Made by a program: the position numbers and the translations under genes
Notes under the pieces: model-generated
Seen by the model: only the letters and a program-made list of their open reading frames with translations
Told to the model about the DNA's origin: nothing
Database searches by the model: none
Shown: in pieces, positions 1 through 9,149 of the stretch
Layout: each line of letters begins with the position of its first letter
How positions within the stretch are numbered: the stretch's first letter is position 1
Origin: a bacterium
Lineage (GTDB): Bacteria > Bacillota > Bacilli > Lactobacillales > Streptococcaceae
Length of the DNA: 64,000 bases
NCBI GenBank assembly: GCA_905221375.1
Contig: CAJNCY010000003.1
Location: forward strand, 179,882-243,881
Reading direction: 5' to 3'

Positions 1-2565
1 AAGTCCCCTTGAAAAATCGTAGTCTTCAGCATAGTTGCGACTACCGACCTTCATTTTTGAAAATTCTTCACGCAATTTCCCTGCTTCAGCCACAACTAAG
101 GTCTTATCTGCTTTATCCTTGGTTGCGTTCAGGATTTCCTGACGGATAGAGCCAGCCTGCACCTCGAATTCAGCCTGATTCAACTTCTGATTTAGCTTGT
201 TCTGCGTGTCTGTCTCAAGCCTCTTCACCGACTGCCTAATATTCTCAGCAGTCACATTGAGTGAGCTGATATCCGCTTTGGTTCTGAGGCCTTCAGTCAG
301 ACTTCTCACACCAGCATCTAGTGAATCGGCCCGTTGCTTAAAGGTTGATTCGACGGCTGAGATTTGGCCGTCTGTATCTTCTGGAGCTTCTTTGTAGTCC
401 GTCGCGACAGAACCTCTTTCGAGTTGAACATCTGTCACATAGAGATTGATGGACTTCCCTTTTTCTCCGTAAAGCATCAAGTTCAGATTCTCGACATCGT
501 CCGATAAAGTAAACGTAAATGTGAAACGCTTATACTTCGATGTTATTTGCGAACTCGGGATACTTTGCCACTCTTGCTCAATAATGTTTTTGTTTTTGAT
601 GTAGTGCAAAGCGACTTTCAAGCCACTGTTGCTGTCACCGCCATCTTTTGAAACAAGAAGAGATACACTCACCTTTTCCCCTCGGACACCTTCAAAAGCA
701 AAAGTCTGTTGTAGACCAAAGAAATTAGCGATATTCTGCGAGTCGTGGAAGAAATGAGCTCCTGGCCGATTTCGATTATTAGGATTTTGAGAGTGTTGAT
801 AGTTGAAATTCAAACCAAAATCAACAGATTGATATTCAAGCCAATTTTTCGAACCGTTCTTAAATTGACCATTTCTGATATAATTCCGCCCCCCAACCTG
901 CACACTCGCTATCTTACTAGCTAGCTCCTCGGCTGTCTGTGTGAGTTCTGACTTGCTTGCTTTACCATTGGCCAAGTTGGTCAGTTCTGACAGTCTGCGA
1001 GTCGTCGTCTCTTCATACGTCGCTTGCGCTGACTTCACACCAACCAATTCATTCTTGGTCTTGTTAAGTGCTTCAACTTGCTTGGCAATCTCAACTTCAG
1101 CCTGTGCTTGCTTCGGTCGAATATCGTTCGTGATAGTCCGTTTCAGAGCGTCCAAGTCACCCGATAGAGCTGTCTGAGCGTTCGTAGTCTGTGACTTAAA
1201 GGCTTCAAGTTTAGCAACAAAATCCAACCCAATCTGCTTCGCTTCCTGAGCGAGTAGGCTGCTTGCGCCAGCGTTTTTCAAGGCTTCCTCAGCCTTTCGT
1301 CTAGCTTCTTGGATAGAAGCATTATCGAAGTTTTGGAATCGTTTATCGATTTCGTTTGAAATGTCTTGCTTGACTTCTTCCGCCTTGGCCTTGGCGAGTT
1401 CAATAGCGTCAGTAATATCTTTCTCACGCTTGGCAAATTCAGCATCAAACGCACGGTCAGCATTGGCGATCGCACGCTCCAGCATAATGTCAAATTGTGT
1501 TTCTTGCTTGTCCAAGATTGCATTGGCTACTGCTGAAACACCGCCACCGTTTCCTCCTGATTTCACTTTGTCATCAAAGGTAATGGTCAGATAAGCTCCC
1601 TGTCCATTGTTTGCTAAACAGTCATACTCATAGGCAATTGCTTTCTTATAAACGTCCACATTATGCTTATAACTTTTTAGGTTAACTGTATCACCCATGT
1701 GGACAGTCTGCCCATCAAGTTCATAGGCTTCAATCTTAATGGCATCTGTAGCCTTATCTATGTGTTCGTTAGTAAATTTAGCACTAGCCCACTTTGTCAA
1801 CTCCTCAACGTTCTGAATGTTATTATTTGTATAACTTCTTTCGTTGATATAAGGATAATCACCAATTAAGGGACTATCAACCGTTATAGCAATCGTTGTA
1901 TCTTCCTTGGCGCCCTCTGCCTTAAATGTAGACTTAGCATGGATCCGAGTAACAACATTTTGTGAGTTTTTGGTTCGTTGATAGGATTTAAGGTTTTTGT
2001 GAGTAGAGATGATAACACCTCTGTCCTCTCCTCTATTTCGCTTGATTGAGATAGCAAAATTATCCCGAACCATCTCTCCTTCCCATGTTCCCACAATTGA
2101 GTGAGCGCCATCCATTAACACACTGTAGAGTGTTTCTACCTCTTTTGTGTTGATGGTTCTCCTGTCTGTGATATCACTGGTAAATGAAAAATCATTGATA
2201 GGAGACTTAGCAACTTGTACCAATTGAGAAAGAGCCTGCCAACAACTCTGCTTGTTGACAGACAGAGGATTGATAGACCGCTGCATGACGTCGTCAGTGA
2301 TGTGGTAAGCAGTGATTTCTAAATGATCATCATTCTCTACTGGCTTCTTGATACGGAACAACTGAGGTCCAATCACAGGTGCTGGCGCCTTTATCAACAT
2401 ATCTTCACGGAAAAGCTGATAAATCTCAGAGTCGGTGATAGGATAGCGAACAGTAAGGATAAAATCCCCGTTCATTTGCTCTTTTATGACTGCCGAAGTC
2501 GCTTCATGCAGTGGAATACCGTTCCATTTAACGTTACGAGTATCACTTTCAAGCAAATATAACAT
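1..2565 (-). CDS. Phage tail endopeptidase / tail spike protein, 3' end cut by window edge
   Basis: This open frame starts at the ATG at 2565, sharing one base with the stop of the Dit gene (TAATG), and runs off the window, so only the first 854 residues or so are seen. The first 350 residues resemble the Prophage_tail (tail-associated endopeptidase) family that forms the tip of siphovirus tails. They are followed by a long alanine, lysine and glutamate-rich coiled coil. Then comes a jelly-roll-like segment opening with GGRNYIRNGQF and ending DVQLERGSVATDY, as in the receptor-binding or carbohydrate-binding domains of PblB-like streptococcal tail proteins. The likely role is host recognition and cell-wall penetration. 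The C-terminal part is not available. Confidence 0.85.
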   Translation of the reverse strand, partial: MLYLLESDTRNVKWNGIPLHEATSAVIKEQMNGDFILTVRYPITDSEIYQLFREDMLIKAPAPVIGPQLFRIKKPVENDDHLEITAYHITDDVMQRSINPLSVNKQSCWQALSQLVQVAKSPINDFSFTSDITDRRTINTKEVETLYSVLMDGAHSIVGTWEGEMVRDNFAISIKRNRGEDRGVIISTHKNLKSYQRTKNSQNVVTRIHAKSTFKAEGAKEDTTIAITVDSPLIGDYPYINERSYTNNNIQNVEELTKWASAKFTNEHIDKATDAIKIEAYELDGQTVHMGDTVNLKSYKHNVDVYKKAIAYEYDCLANNGQGAYLTITFDDKVKSGGNGGGVSAVANAILDKQETQFDIMLERAIANADRAFDAEFAKREKDITDAIELAKAKAEEVKQDISNEIDKRFQNFDNASIQEARRKAEEALKNAGASSLLAQEAKQIGLDFVAKLEAFKSQTTNAQTALSGDLDALKRTITNDIRPKQAQAEVEIAKQVEALNKTKNELVGVKSAQATYEETTTRRLSELTNLANGKASKSELTQTAEELASKIASVQVGGRNYIRNGQFKNGSKNWLEYQSVDFGLNFNYQHSQNPNNRNRPGAHFFHDSQNIANFFGLQQTFAFEGVRGEKVSVSLLVSKDGGDSNSGLKVALHYIKNKNIIEQEWQSIPSSQITSKYKRFTFTFTLSDDVENLNLMLYGEKGKSINLYVTDVQLERGSVATDYKEAPEDTDGQISAVESTFKQRADSLDAGVRSLTEGLRTKADISSLNVTAENIRQSVKRLETDTQNKLNQKLNQAEFEVQAGSIRQEILNATKDKADKTLVVAEAGKLREEFSKMKVGSRNYAEDYDFSRGL

Positions 2566-3287
2566 TATGCCCACCCCCAGACAGTCTCAATCGTCATGGA
2601 ACTGATACCAGCTCCTAAGACAATCCCGACATCTTGTTTCTTGATTGGGTCAATCGTGATGAAATCCCCTGTCCACTTAATTCTGGAACCTGTTCCGTCC
2701 AAGAAACTAGGATTGTTAGGGTTATTTATCATGATGGCTCTTCCAGATAGTCTTTCTAAGCGAATGATCTGCCTGTCCACTGTGAAACTAACCTCAGTCG
2801 TACTCTGACCAGTTATGGTAATTGTCGGAAAAGCCAAAGCAGAGCCTTTGGTTCTTAAAGTTCCACTTCTTGAAAAGGTTTGATTGTCTGTAACTTTGAA
2901 AAATTTGGTAGGGTGACACTCAAATGTGACTTTAAGAGCATAATACCCTGCACGGTTTCTAATAGTCTCAGAAATCTTTACCTTATAACACCACATCTTG
3001 GTTGTTTTGACACGTTCACTTTCGAGCCAAAAGTTTTCCCTGGCAAAGAGGGCCAAGAAACGGTTCAAGTCCTCTTCCTTTGGCTTGACTAAGTGAAGTG
3101 TGTAGGATTTCTCAACCATCCCTCTATGATGATTGGTTTGTAGGATAGCTCCACTAATTCCATCATGCTCCCATAGTTTTGTCTTGCTATTGGCAATCAC
3201 GATTGATGGCGCTTCTTCTACAATCACATCAAATGGAAAAGAGGAGGTTGCTACGCCATCAATCACCAATTCATTATGTTTGATCAT
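2565..3287 (-). CDS. Distal tail protein (Dit family)
   Basis: The 240-residue protein has the length and beta-rich composition of the siphovirus tail component (Dit) family, the hexameric ring that joins the tail tube to the tail tip. It sits exactly where Dit belongs, between the tape measure gene (4-base overlap) and the tail endopeptidase gene (1-base overlap). Conserved landmarks include the early RTKG-type segment near residue 150 and the C-terminal aromatic end VWGWA. The overlaps imply translational coupling in the late operon. Confidence 0.85.
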   Translation of the reverse strand: MIKHNELVIDGVATSSFPFDVIVEEAPSIVIANSKTKLWEHDGISGAILQTNHHRGMVEKSYTLHLVKPKEEDLNRFLALFARENFWLESERVKTTKMWCYKVKISETIRNRAGYYALKVTFECHPTKFFKVTDNQTFSRSGTLRTKGSALAFPTITITGQSTTEVSFTVDRQIIRLERLSGRAIMINNPNNPSFLDGTGSRIKWTGDFITIDPIKKQDVGIVLGAGISSMTIETVWGWA

Positions 3288-6200
3288 GCGATTCCTCCTC
3301 TAAGTTGTGTTTTTCGTTGCAGTTCATCCGCAATCTTTTGAGCGACAACGTCAGCAATGCGATTGATATCCATCTCTTCACTGATGTTGTTTCCGCTAAT
3401 GCTGACATTGATAACAGGAGACATACCTCCCATTGTTTGAGCGATTCCACGACCGATAGCTCCCAAGGTTCGTTCGTTTAGTGGTAAGACAGCCTCGTTT
3501 CCAGCCTCTCCACCAACCATCAGGCTATTTCCGTTTGAACCGAAAACAGTCGGCTTGGTCAAGATGCCACCCTTGGCATACCATTCTACGCCAATGCTTG
3601 GCAACCCGTTACTCAGCCAGTCAACTGGGTTAAGAGAACCGCTAATACTAAAGTGTGGTAGAGGAATGTGAGGCCATCTAAATTCAAAATTAAAGAATCC
3701 CTTAATAGCTTCAATTGCACTGCCAACTAAATCCTTAGCCCCGTTAATAGCATTGCCGATTGTATCTTTAATGCCATTCCAGACACTACTTGCGGTTGAC
3801 TTGATACCATTCCAGATGTTGCTAATCGTATCTCTTATGCCGTTAAAGACACTTGAGACTGAGCTTGAAATACCATCAAATATTCCTGAAAGAGTGGACT
3901 TGATGCCGTTCCAAACATTTGAAGCAACCGTTGAGATGGTGTTCCAGATGTTAGACAATACCTGCGCTATACCATTAAAGATAGTCCCAATGACGCTTGC
4001 AATCCCATTCCAGATTGTTTCTCCAACGCTCTTAATGGTTTCCCAAGCGCCCGACCAGTCACCAGTAAGGATTTGCATCACTGCCTTGATAATGCCCAAA
4101 ACAACGTTGATAGCTGTTTCAACTACCGTTTTAATCACTTCCCAAACTGTAGAAGTGATAATCTGAATGTTGTTCCATGTCCCTTCTATGAGAGGACCTA
4201 GAACAGTCATAACAGCACTGATGATAGCGGAAATGCCAGTCCAGACTGCGTCCGTAATAGAACGGATTAGCTCTTGGTTTTCAGTCCACCAAGTTACAAC
4301 CGTTCCAAAAATACTCATGATGAAATTTGAAATTTCACTGACAACTGTATTGATGACAGATGAAATAGCTTCCCAAACAGCTGTTACTGCATTGCGAAAA
4401 CCTTCGTTCGTTTCCCATAAGTATTTCAAGATGACAACGATCGCTGCTACAGCGGCTGCTATTGCAGCCGCTGTAGCAATGATTGGTAACGCTGCGGTAA
4501 TCATGGCTCCTATTGACACCCCAAGAGCGGTTGCCGCCGCTTGAAGCGTTAAAAATATAGGGACTAATATACCTACTACGCTCACGACAGTGCCTAAAAT
4601 CACCACAAATTCTTTAATAGGACCAGGTAACCCACTGAACCACTCAGCCACTTGTTTGACAATATTCCCCAGCATTTCAAATACTGGCGCTAGTACTTCA
4701 GCGATTGCAGCACCAACTTCAGACATGGCCAAAGTAACTGAATTTTGAGCTGTCTGAAATTTATCTATTGGATCTAAGGTAGCTTCATATGTGTTTGAAA
4801 CTAAACCGCCTGATTCTTGGGCTGTTTTCCCTAAATCTTCAAAACTTAAAGCTCCACGTTTGATAGCATCAACCATTTGTGGCGCTTTTTTAGCCCCAAA
4901 AATCTCCATAGCAATACTTAAGGCTTCTGTCTCACTCTTGCTGTTTTTGATGGAGTCTATTGTTTGTTTGAGGCCCTCGTTCATGCTCTTGCCTTGTTTG
5001 GCATACACTCCTGCCGCTTTCGTCAACCCTGATAAAGCAGCAGATGAATCTACACCATGTTGCTCTAATTGACCAACAAGTGTGACAGCTTCTTCAAAAC
5101 TAAGTCCCAACAATTTGATTTGAGGAGCGCCATCTGTGGCTTTCTTCATCAAGTCATCAACTGAAACACCTGTTGCTTGAGCGACAAACGTAGTTGAATC
5201 TAAGACTTTTGATAAATCATCAACACTCATTCCGTACGCTTCTAATGCCTGTTTCGACTGAATGGTTGAATTTGTAACATCAGAACCATTAATTTCCGAG
5301 AATTTGATAATATCCTCTGAGGCACCCTTGAGCGCTTCGCCAGTGAGTTGAAATTGAGTGTTAACTTCTCCAACCGCATTACCTACTGTTGAGAAATCTG
5401 TTGGTAACGATGTAGCGATTTCGTTCGCAACATCCTGCATACCTTGTAGAGCTTCTCCACCAGCTCCTGTTTTAGTAACAATGATATCCATTCCTTCGTC
5501 TACTTGACGAAAGGCTTCCAGAGCATTTTTTCCAAAGTCAACTAGTTTTTGACTAATATCAGATAACTTCTCAGAAAATTGGTTTAGTAACTCAGCTTTT
5601 AAGAGGTTGTTAGTCTCGCTCAGGCTATCTCCAGCTTGTTTCCCACTGCTGGCTAATTTTTCCATTTCCTGACCAAGATTAGCGTAAGCGGTCTTAGCTT
5701 GATTCAACTCTGCTTCCATCTTGTTAGCTTCAGCAGAGTTTTCGCCATACTGTTCTTTGGTTAGACTTAACTGTTTCTCAAGGTTTTCGATTTGTCGAGC
5801 GACAATATCAGACTGTGCACCAATCTTCTTTTCGGCCAATGCCAACTTGTCTGCTTCGCTAGCGTTGGCACCCATTTGGCTTTCTTGCAGTTTAAATGAA
5901 CTAACTACTTTTTCAGATTCACTAGCAAGCAATTTTTGCTCGTTCTGCAATTCTTTTAGTTGAGTTTGGTTATTCTTGGTTGCATTCCCGTTGCCTTCAA
6001 GGGCCTGATTGACACTAGCTAGTTTCCCCTCATATCCTTTCAGGACATTTTGAGTCACTTCTACTTCACGCTGGAAAGCACGATACTGATCGGCGCCAAT
6101 ATCTCCTTTTTTGAACTGCTCCTCAACTTGAGATTGAGCTTGTCTTAAAGTTTCTAGTTTTTCCCGAGTGGTTCCAACTTGCTTCTGTAAGACTTCTTGC

Positions 6201-6370
6201 TTTTGGGTTAGTAAGGTAACATTCCCAGTATCAAACTTTAAAGCACTATCAATTTGTTTCAATTCTTTCGTTGCGTTAGCAGACTCTTGATTGACACCTT
6301 TTAACGCTTTTTGTAAGGGCTGGGTATCGCCGTCGATTTCAATTTTTATCCCTTTGATATTTCCTGCCAT
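3284..6370 (-). CDS. Tail tape measure protein
   Basis: At 1028 residues this is the longest gene of the prophage and lies downstream of the tail chaperones, as expected for the tape measure that sets tail length. Residues 1-270 form a coiled coil rich in glutamine, lysine and glutamate. The middle carries the TP901-type tape measure domain, and a hydrophobic region around residues 590-650 (alanine, isoleucine and valine) may cross the host membrane during DNA entry. Residues 760-900 repeat a tryptophan-containing unit of the form WNGIKST about every 11 residues, typical of tape measure repeats. By the usual 0.15 nm per residue the tail would be about 150 nm, an inference only. Confidence 0.93.
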   Translation of the reverse strand: MAGNIKGIKIEIDGDTQPLQKALKGVNQESANATKELKQIDSALKFDTGNVTLLTQKQEVLQKQVGTTREKLETLRQAQSQVEEQFKKGDIGADQYRAFQREVEVTQNVLKGYEGKLASVNQALEGNGNATKNNQTQLKELQNEQKLLASESEKVVSSFKLQESQMGANASEADKLALAEKKIGAQSDIVARQIENLEKQLSLTKEQYGENSAEANKMEAELNQAKTAYANLGQEMEKLASSGKQAGDSLSETNNLLKAELLNQFSEKLSDISQKLVDFGKNALEAFRQVDEGMDIIVTKTGAGGEALQGMQDVANEIATSLPTDFSTVGNAVGEVNTQFQLTGEALKGASEDIIKFSEINGSDVTNSTIQSKQALEAYGMSVDDLSKVLDSTTFVAQATGVSVDDLMKKATDGAPQIKLLGLSFEEAVTLVGQLEQHGVDSSAALSGLTKAAGVYAKQGKSMNEGLKQTIDSIKNSKSETEALSIAMEIFGAKKAPQMVDAIKRGALSFEDLGKTAQESGGLVSNTYEATLDPIDKFQTAQNSVTLAMSEVGAAIAEVLAPVFEMLGNIVKQVAEWFSGLPGPIKEFVVILGTVVSVVGILVPIFLTLQAAATALGVSIGAMITAALPIIATAAAIAAAVAAIVVILKYLWETNEGFRNAVTAVWEAISSVINTVVSEISNFIMSIFGTVVTWWTENQELIRSITDAVWTGISAIISAVMTVLGPLIEGTWNNIQIITSTVWEVIKTVVETAINVVLGIIKAVMQILTGDWSGAWETIKSVGETIWNGIASVIGTIFNGIAQVLSNIWNTISTVASNVWNGIKSTLSGIFDGISSSVSSVFNGIRDTISNIWNGIKSTASSVWNGIKDTIGNAINGAKDLVGSAIEAIKGFFNFEFRWPHIPLPHFSISGSLNPVDWLSNGLPSIGVEWYAKGGILTKPTVFGSNGNSLMVGGEAGNEAVLPLNERTLGAIGRGIAQTMGGMSPVINVSISGNNISEEMDINRIADVVAQKIADELQRKTQLRGGIA

Positions 6371-6482
6371 ATTTCCTCCTTTCCTTAAAAATAAGGAGCG
6401 CTGAGAGGTTCTCTATGACCAGAACACTAGCCAACTAAAGGAACTTGTCCTCACAATCGCTCTCTCAGCACTCGCTTTTTCT

Positions 6483-7066
6483 CTAAAATGCATCAAAATC
6501 AGCTTGGGTGGCCTTCCGACTACCCGTTTTATTTTCGCTACGCAAATTGACATAATCTGTCTGATAATCTAAAGCCATTCCAATAGAAATGTGCTTAAGA
6601 TCATCTATAGATAAGCCAGTTTCCTTGCAACAAGATAGATAGGATTCTACCGTGAAGGCTTCTTCGCTTGCTGTTTCTGATGTATCTGTTTCTTTTTTGT
6701 TTGCAGTACCGTATTCAACATTTCCATCATTAGCGGACAAACTTCGTCAAGAGGAAATTCTTCCATCTCCATGAAGAAATCATCAAACGGTTTAATTTTT
6801 GGATTGCCTGATTTAGCAAACACCCAAAATAGGCGATAGAAAAAGGTAATATCAAAATCTTCTAAAAGAGATAGATCGACGCTTTCCGCTACCAAATCAT
6901 TCCCTTTTTCTAATTTGTTCAATTGAGCTACCAATTGCTTATTTTTCAAAAGCCCAAGAAGGTCCTTGAAAAAATCTTGCCCAAACTCGTTCTTGTAAGC
7001 GATTGGAGTATAGGCATTTGTTGCAAGCTCATAACGCTTATTGCTGATTTTAATACTTCGACGCAT
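6483..7066 (-). CDS. Tail assembly chaperone fusion (gpGT-like), made by -1 frameshift
   Basis: The upstream frame (7066 to 6647) and the overlapping frame ending at 6483 are joined by a -1 slip on A AAA AAG at 6698-6692. The product would be about 194 residues. After the two lysines decoded on the slippery site it continues ETDTSETASEE and ends QADFDAF. This is the classic arrangement of lambda gpG/gpGT and its siphovirus relatives, where the fusion recruits tail tube protein to the tape measure. It lies between the major tail protein and tape measure genes as the family requires. The second frame has no well-placed start of its own, which supports the fusion. Confidence 0.85.
6647..7066 (-). 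CDS. Tail assembly chaperone, unshifted product (gpG-like)
   Basis: This is the 139-residue product of the chaperone gene when no frameshift occurs. It begins MRRSIKISNKRYELATNAYT, keeps the small helical tail-chaperone body, and ends in a basic glutamine and lysine tail after the slippery site. Tail tube assembly in this family needs far more of this form than of the fused form. It starts 10 bases after the major tail protein stop codon and is translated from the same late message. Confidence 0.85.
   Translation of the reverse strand: MRRSIKISNKRYELATNAYTPIAYKNEFGQDFFKDLLGLLKNKQLVAQLNKLEKGNDLVAESVDLSLLEDFDITFFYRLFWVFAKSGNPKIKPFDDFFMEMEEFPLDEVCPLMMEMLNTVLQTKKKQIHQKQQAKKPSR
6692..6698 (-). 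promoter_or_regulatory. Programmed -1 ribosomal frameshift site A AAA AAG
   Basis: On the minus strand six A and a G occur in the phase X XXY YYZ relative to the start at 7066 (codons ACA AAA AAG). This is among the most slippery heptamers in bacteria. The -1 frame from this point is open for another 69 codons. Confidence 0.85.
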
Positions 7067-7076
7067 TCTTTACTCC

Positions 7077-7658
7077 TTACCCTAAAGATGTTGGTTCATA
7101 AACGCTAGTAAACCAAGCGTCATACACTTCTTTCTTGTCAGCTGACGTAATCGAACGTTTTACGACGCTATCAAGTGGACGTGGTGAAGCTTTAAAGCTA
7201 AGTTCACGTTCATTGACAGTTGTTCCACTCTTAGTAGCAGAGCCGTTCGATGGACGACTAGCAGAGCAGTAGTAGAGAACGTAGCGAGTCTTGTTCTGAT
7301 CTCCTGAAAATTCAAACATGATAGCGAATGTTTTAGTTGAAGCATCGCCTTTTTCAGTCAACACTCCTGTTTGCTCATCCTTGAGTTCTCCCAGGATTTT
7401 TGTCGCGAACTCTTCCGTGATATGCGGTACTTTCAATTTTCCTTCATACCCTTCGTTTGAGTTCATGAAGTGGTAATCCACATCGTCGGCTGGAATTGCT
7501 TTCGATTCTCCTTTTGGTTCTAGCTCCAAGTTCATCGCTCCAGGGAAACGGAAAATTTTCCCGTAAGTAATGATTTGTGTTTCACTGTTGATGCTTTCGA
7601 TTGGTGCGATATGCACATTTTTCAAGCCAAAGGTTACTTTATTTTCTGTTTTTGTCAT
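7077..7658 (-). CDS. Major tail tube protein
   Basis: The start at 7658 is chosen because AAGGAG lies six bases upstream; a longer frame back to 7808 would overlap the preceding gene heavily and has no ribosome site. The 193-residue protein (MTKTENKVTFGLKNVHIAPI) has the length and beta-rich nature of the phi13/TP901 major tail protein family, which polymerises into the tail tube. Its place just before the frameshifted chaperones fits. The C-terminus (DAWFTSVYEPTSLG) is also typical of that family. Confidence 0.88.
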   Translation of the reverse strand: MTKTENKVTFGLKNVHIAPIESINSETQIITYGKIFRFPGAMNLELEPKGESKAIPADDVDYHFMNSNEGYEGKLKVPHITEEFATKILGELKDEQTGVLTEKGDASTKTFAIMFEFSGDQNKTRYVLYYCSASRPSNGSATKSGTTVNERELSFKASPRPLDSVVKRSITSADKKEVYDAWFTSVYEPTSLG

Positions 7659-7668
7659 GTTCTTCTCC

Positions 7669-7992
7669 TTAGTACAAATAAACAGTATAAGGCTTGACAG
7701 ATAGCCTTTCTGTCGGGATATAGCTTTCTTCTGATACCTCAAAAACAAGTTGATGTTTAGACAACAACTCTTCCAAGGTCTCTTCCAAATCTTCGTCTTT
7801 ACGTTCAAAGATAAGCTCTACAGTCACAGATTTGATCTGGTATTTCTGTTCGTCGTCTGCTCTCTTGATATCTGGATGTGATTCAAAGTAGATAAGGTAA
7901 GGTGTTTGAGGAACGTGTCCAGTTTCAAACGCACGATAGGCTATAGGTAGATTCGCTTGACTTAGAATATCGACAAGGTCAGATAATTTCAT
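7669..7992 (-). CDS. Tail terminator / tail completion protein
   Basis: The 107-residue product (MKLSDLVDILSQANLPIAYR) has an early helix followed by the motif PQTPYLIYFES, seen in small tail terminator proteins of Gram-positive siphoviruses. Such proteins cap the finished tail and dock it to the head. It overlaps the HK97 gp10-like gene by four bases and lies directly upstream of the tail tube gene, the standard position for this role. The assignment rests on position and general similarity. Confidence 0.7.
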   Translation of the reverse strand: MKLSDLVDILSQANLPIAYRAFETGHVPQTPYLIYFESHPDIKRADDEQKYQIKSVTVELIFERKDEDLEETLEELLSKHQLVFEVSEESYIPTERLSVKPYTVYLY

Positions 7993-8348
7993 TTTTGAAT
8001 AGCCTCCTTTACTTTGCGTTCAAAGGAATTGATTAGCTTTTCTTCTACAGGTTTGATGTGAGGGATAGCACGACTGCGTCCGCCATTTCTTAAGACATGG
8101 CCATTTTCAAGTAGGTGTGTCAATTGGTAGCCTGTAGCATTATGGATCACGTATGAGCCTTTGGCGTTTTTCTTAAGACGCCATCCTCTCCCATACTTTC
8201 CTTTATTCTTTGGACTTGTTGCCTTCAAATTCGCAACGGCTTCATCACCTAACTCTTGTGCAATAGCGTCAATCTCATTTTCTAACTCACTAGAATACTC
8301 ACTCAGTGCTTTAGCAATTTCTGCTGAAAGGTCACCTGTTACACTCAT
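7989..8348 (-). CDS. HK97 gp10-like head-tail / tail component
   Basis: The 119-residue protein carries the pattern of the HK97 gp10 family: an N-terminal helix, then a segment KATSPKNKGKYGRGW followed by YVIHNATGYQLTHLLENGH and a C-terminal helix. These small proteins act at the neck or in tail completion. Four-base overlaps with both neighbours place it in a tightly coupled connector block. Confidence 0.85.
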   Translation of the reverse strand: MSVTGDLSAEIAKALSEYSSELENEIDAIAQELGDEAVANLKATSPKNKGKYGRGWRLKKNAKGSYVIHNATGYQLTHLLENGHVLRNGGRSRAIPHIKPVEEKLINSFERKVKEAIQK

Positions 8349-8647
8349 GGTAATTCCTCCATCAAGGTCAGCTCCAGAATTTCTAAACCAATCGGAAATG
8401 TCTTAAGAATACGATACCGTTTCCCATTAAATTCCGCTTCTTCCTCGTTGTTATACTCAAAGCTATGAATATCGAGGATAAGGCTTGGTCTAAGTCCAAC
8501 CTGGCTAGCCTGATAAAATTCAGAACGAGTTATGGAACGCTTACGACACAAAATAGTCAACCGCTTTTCCTCAAATAGAGGTTGGTGCAATTTATCTAAT
8601 CCTGTTTTAACCCTTGAGATCAATGTAATCTCATTGTTCCATGCCAT
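8345..8647 (-). CDS. Head closure / head-tail adaptor protein
   Basis: One hundred residues, beginning MAWNNEITLISRV and containing RSEFYQASQVGLRPSLILDI and a C-terminal YRILKTFPIGLEILELTL. This is the outline of the SPP1 gp16-like head-closure family that seals the connector once DNA is packaged. The location between the connector gene (3-base gap) and the gp10-like gene supports it. Confidence 0.78.
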   Translation of the reverse strand: MAWNNEITLISRVKTGLDKLHQPLFEEKRLTILCRKRSITRSEFYQASQVGLRPSLILDIHSFEYNNEEEAEFNGKRYRILKTFPIGLEILELTLMEELP

Positions 8648-8650
8648 GAT

Positions 8651-8902
8651 TTACCTCAATTTCAAATTATGCAAGCGCCATAAAAGGTGGCGTGGCATAT
8701 CCACCCCACCCTCATAGCGAAAGGCTGCAAAATCAACTACAAACATTTGGTGTTCAGCATTTTCTGATTCAAGCGAAACCCCCAAATTTTCTTCCAGTTC
8801 AGTTATGACAGCTTCGATGATTTTCTTCAAAGGCTTATCACGTAGTGTTGTTGCTATACCCAATTTTAGTTTTAGTAATTCTAATAATTGAGACTTGTCC
8901 AT
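8651..8902 (-). CDS. Head-tail connector protein
   Basis: An 83-residue helical protein (MDKSQLLELLKLKLGIA) with a central VITELEENLGV segment, as in the gp6/gp15-like DNA packaging adaptor family that binds beneath the portal. The position between the capsid block and the head-closure gene agrees. It is somewhat shorter than many family members but shows no sign of truncation. Confidence 0.75.
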   Translation of the reverse strand: MDKSQLLELLKLKLGIATTLRDKPLKKIIEAVITELEENLGVSLESENAEHQMFVVDFAAFRYEGGVDMPRHLLWRLHNLKLR

Positions 8903-8904
8903 AA

Positions 8905-9138
8905 CTACTCCTCATCTTCCTCTTCGGGTTCTTGAGTTTCTGGTTCTCCTTCGGAAATATCGTCATCATCGATTTTAGTCAAGAAAATAGATCCTGCACT
9001 ATTTGACCCGTCTAACAACTCTTGAATGAAGGTCTTGTTGCTCCTATATCCTTTTCGAGGATAAATATCCCCGATTTGATATTCATATTGTTGAGGGTCT
9101 CTCAAATCCTTAAAAGGACGGATTACTTGATAAGCCAT
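8905..9138 (-). CDS. Small acidic virion-region protein, function unknown
   Basis: The product has 77 residues: a short N-terminal domain (MAYQVIRPFKDL) and a very acidic tail in which the last 20 residues are nearly all aspartate, glutamate and proline. A similar small gene often follows the capsid gene in streptococcal siphoviruses, but I do not recognise a defined function. The charge suggests a possible head fibre or packaging accessory, which is only a guess. Confidence 0.65.
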   Translation of the reverse strand: MAYQVIRPFKDLRDPQQYEYQIGDIYPRKGYRSNKTFIQELLDGSNSAGSIFLTKIDDDDISEGEPETQEPEEEDEE

Positions 9139-9149
9139 CAGCTCCCTCC

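Noticed and set aside
3753..4544. Long plus-strand frames opposite the tape measure gene
   Set aside because: They are antisense to a clear coding gene, follow its tryptophan repeats and have no ribosome sites.
7658..7808. A longer N-terminus for the major tail protein
   Set aside because: The extra residues overlap the tail terminator gene and lack a ribosome site, while a strong site precedes 7658.
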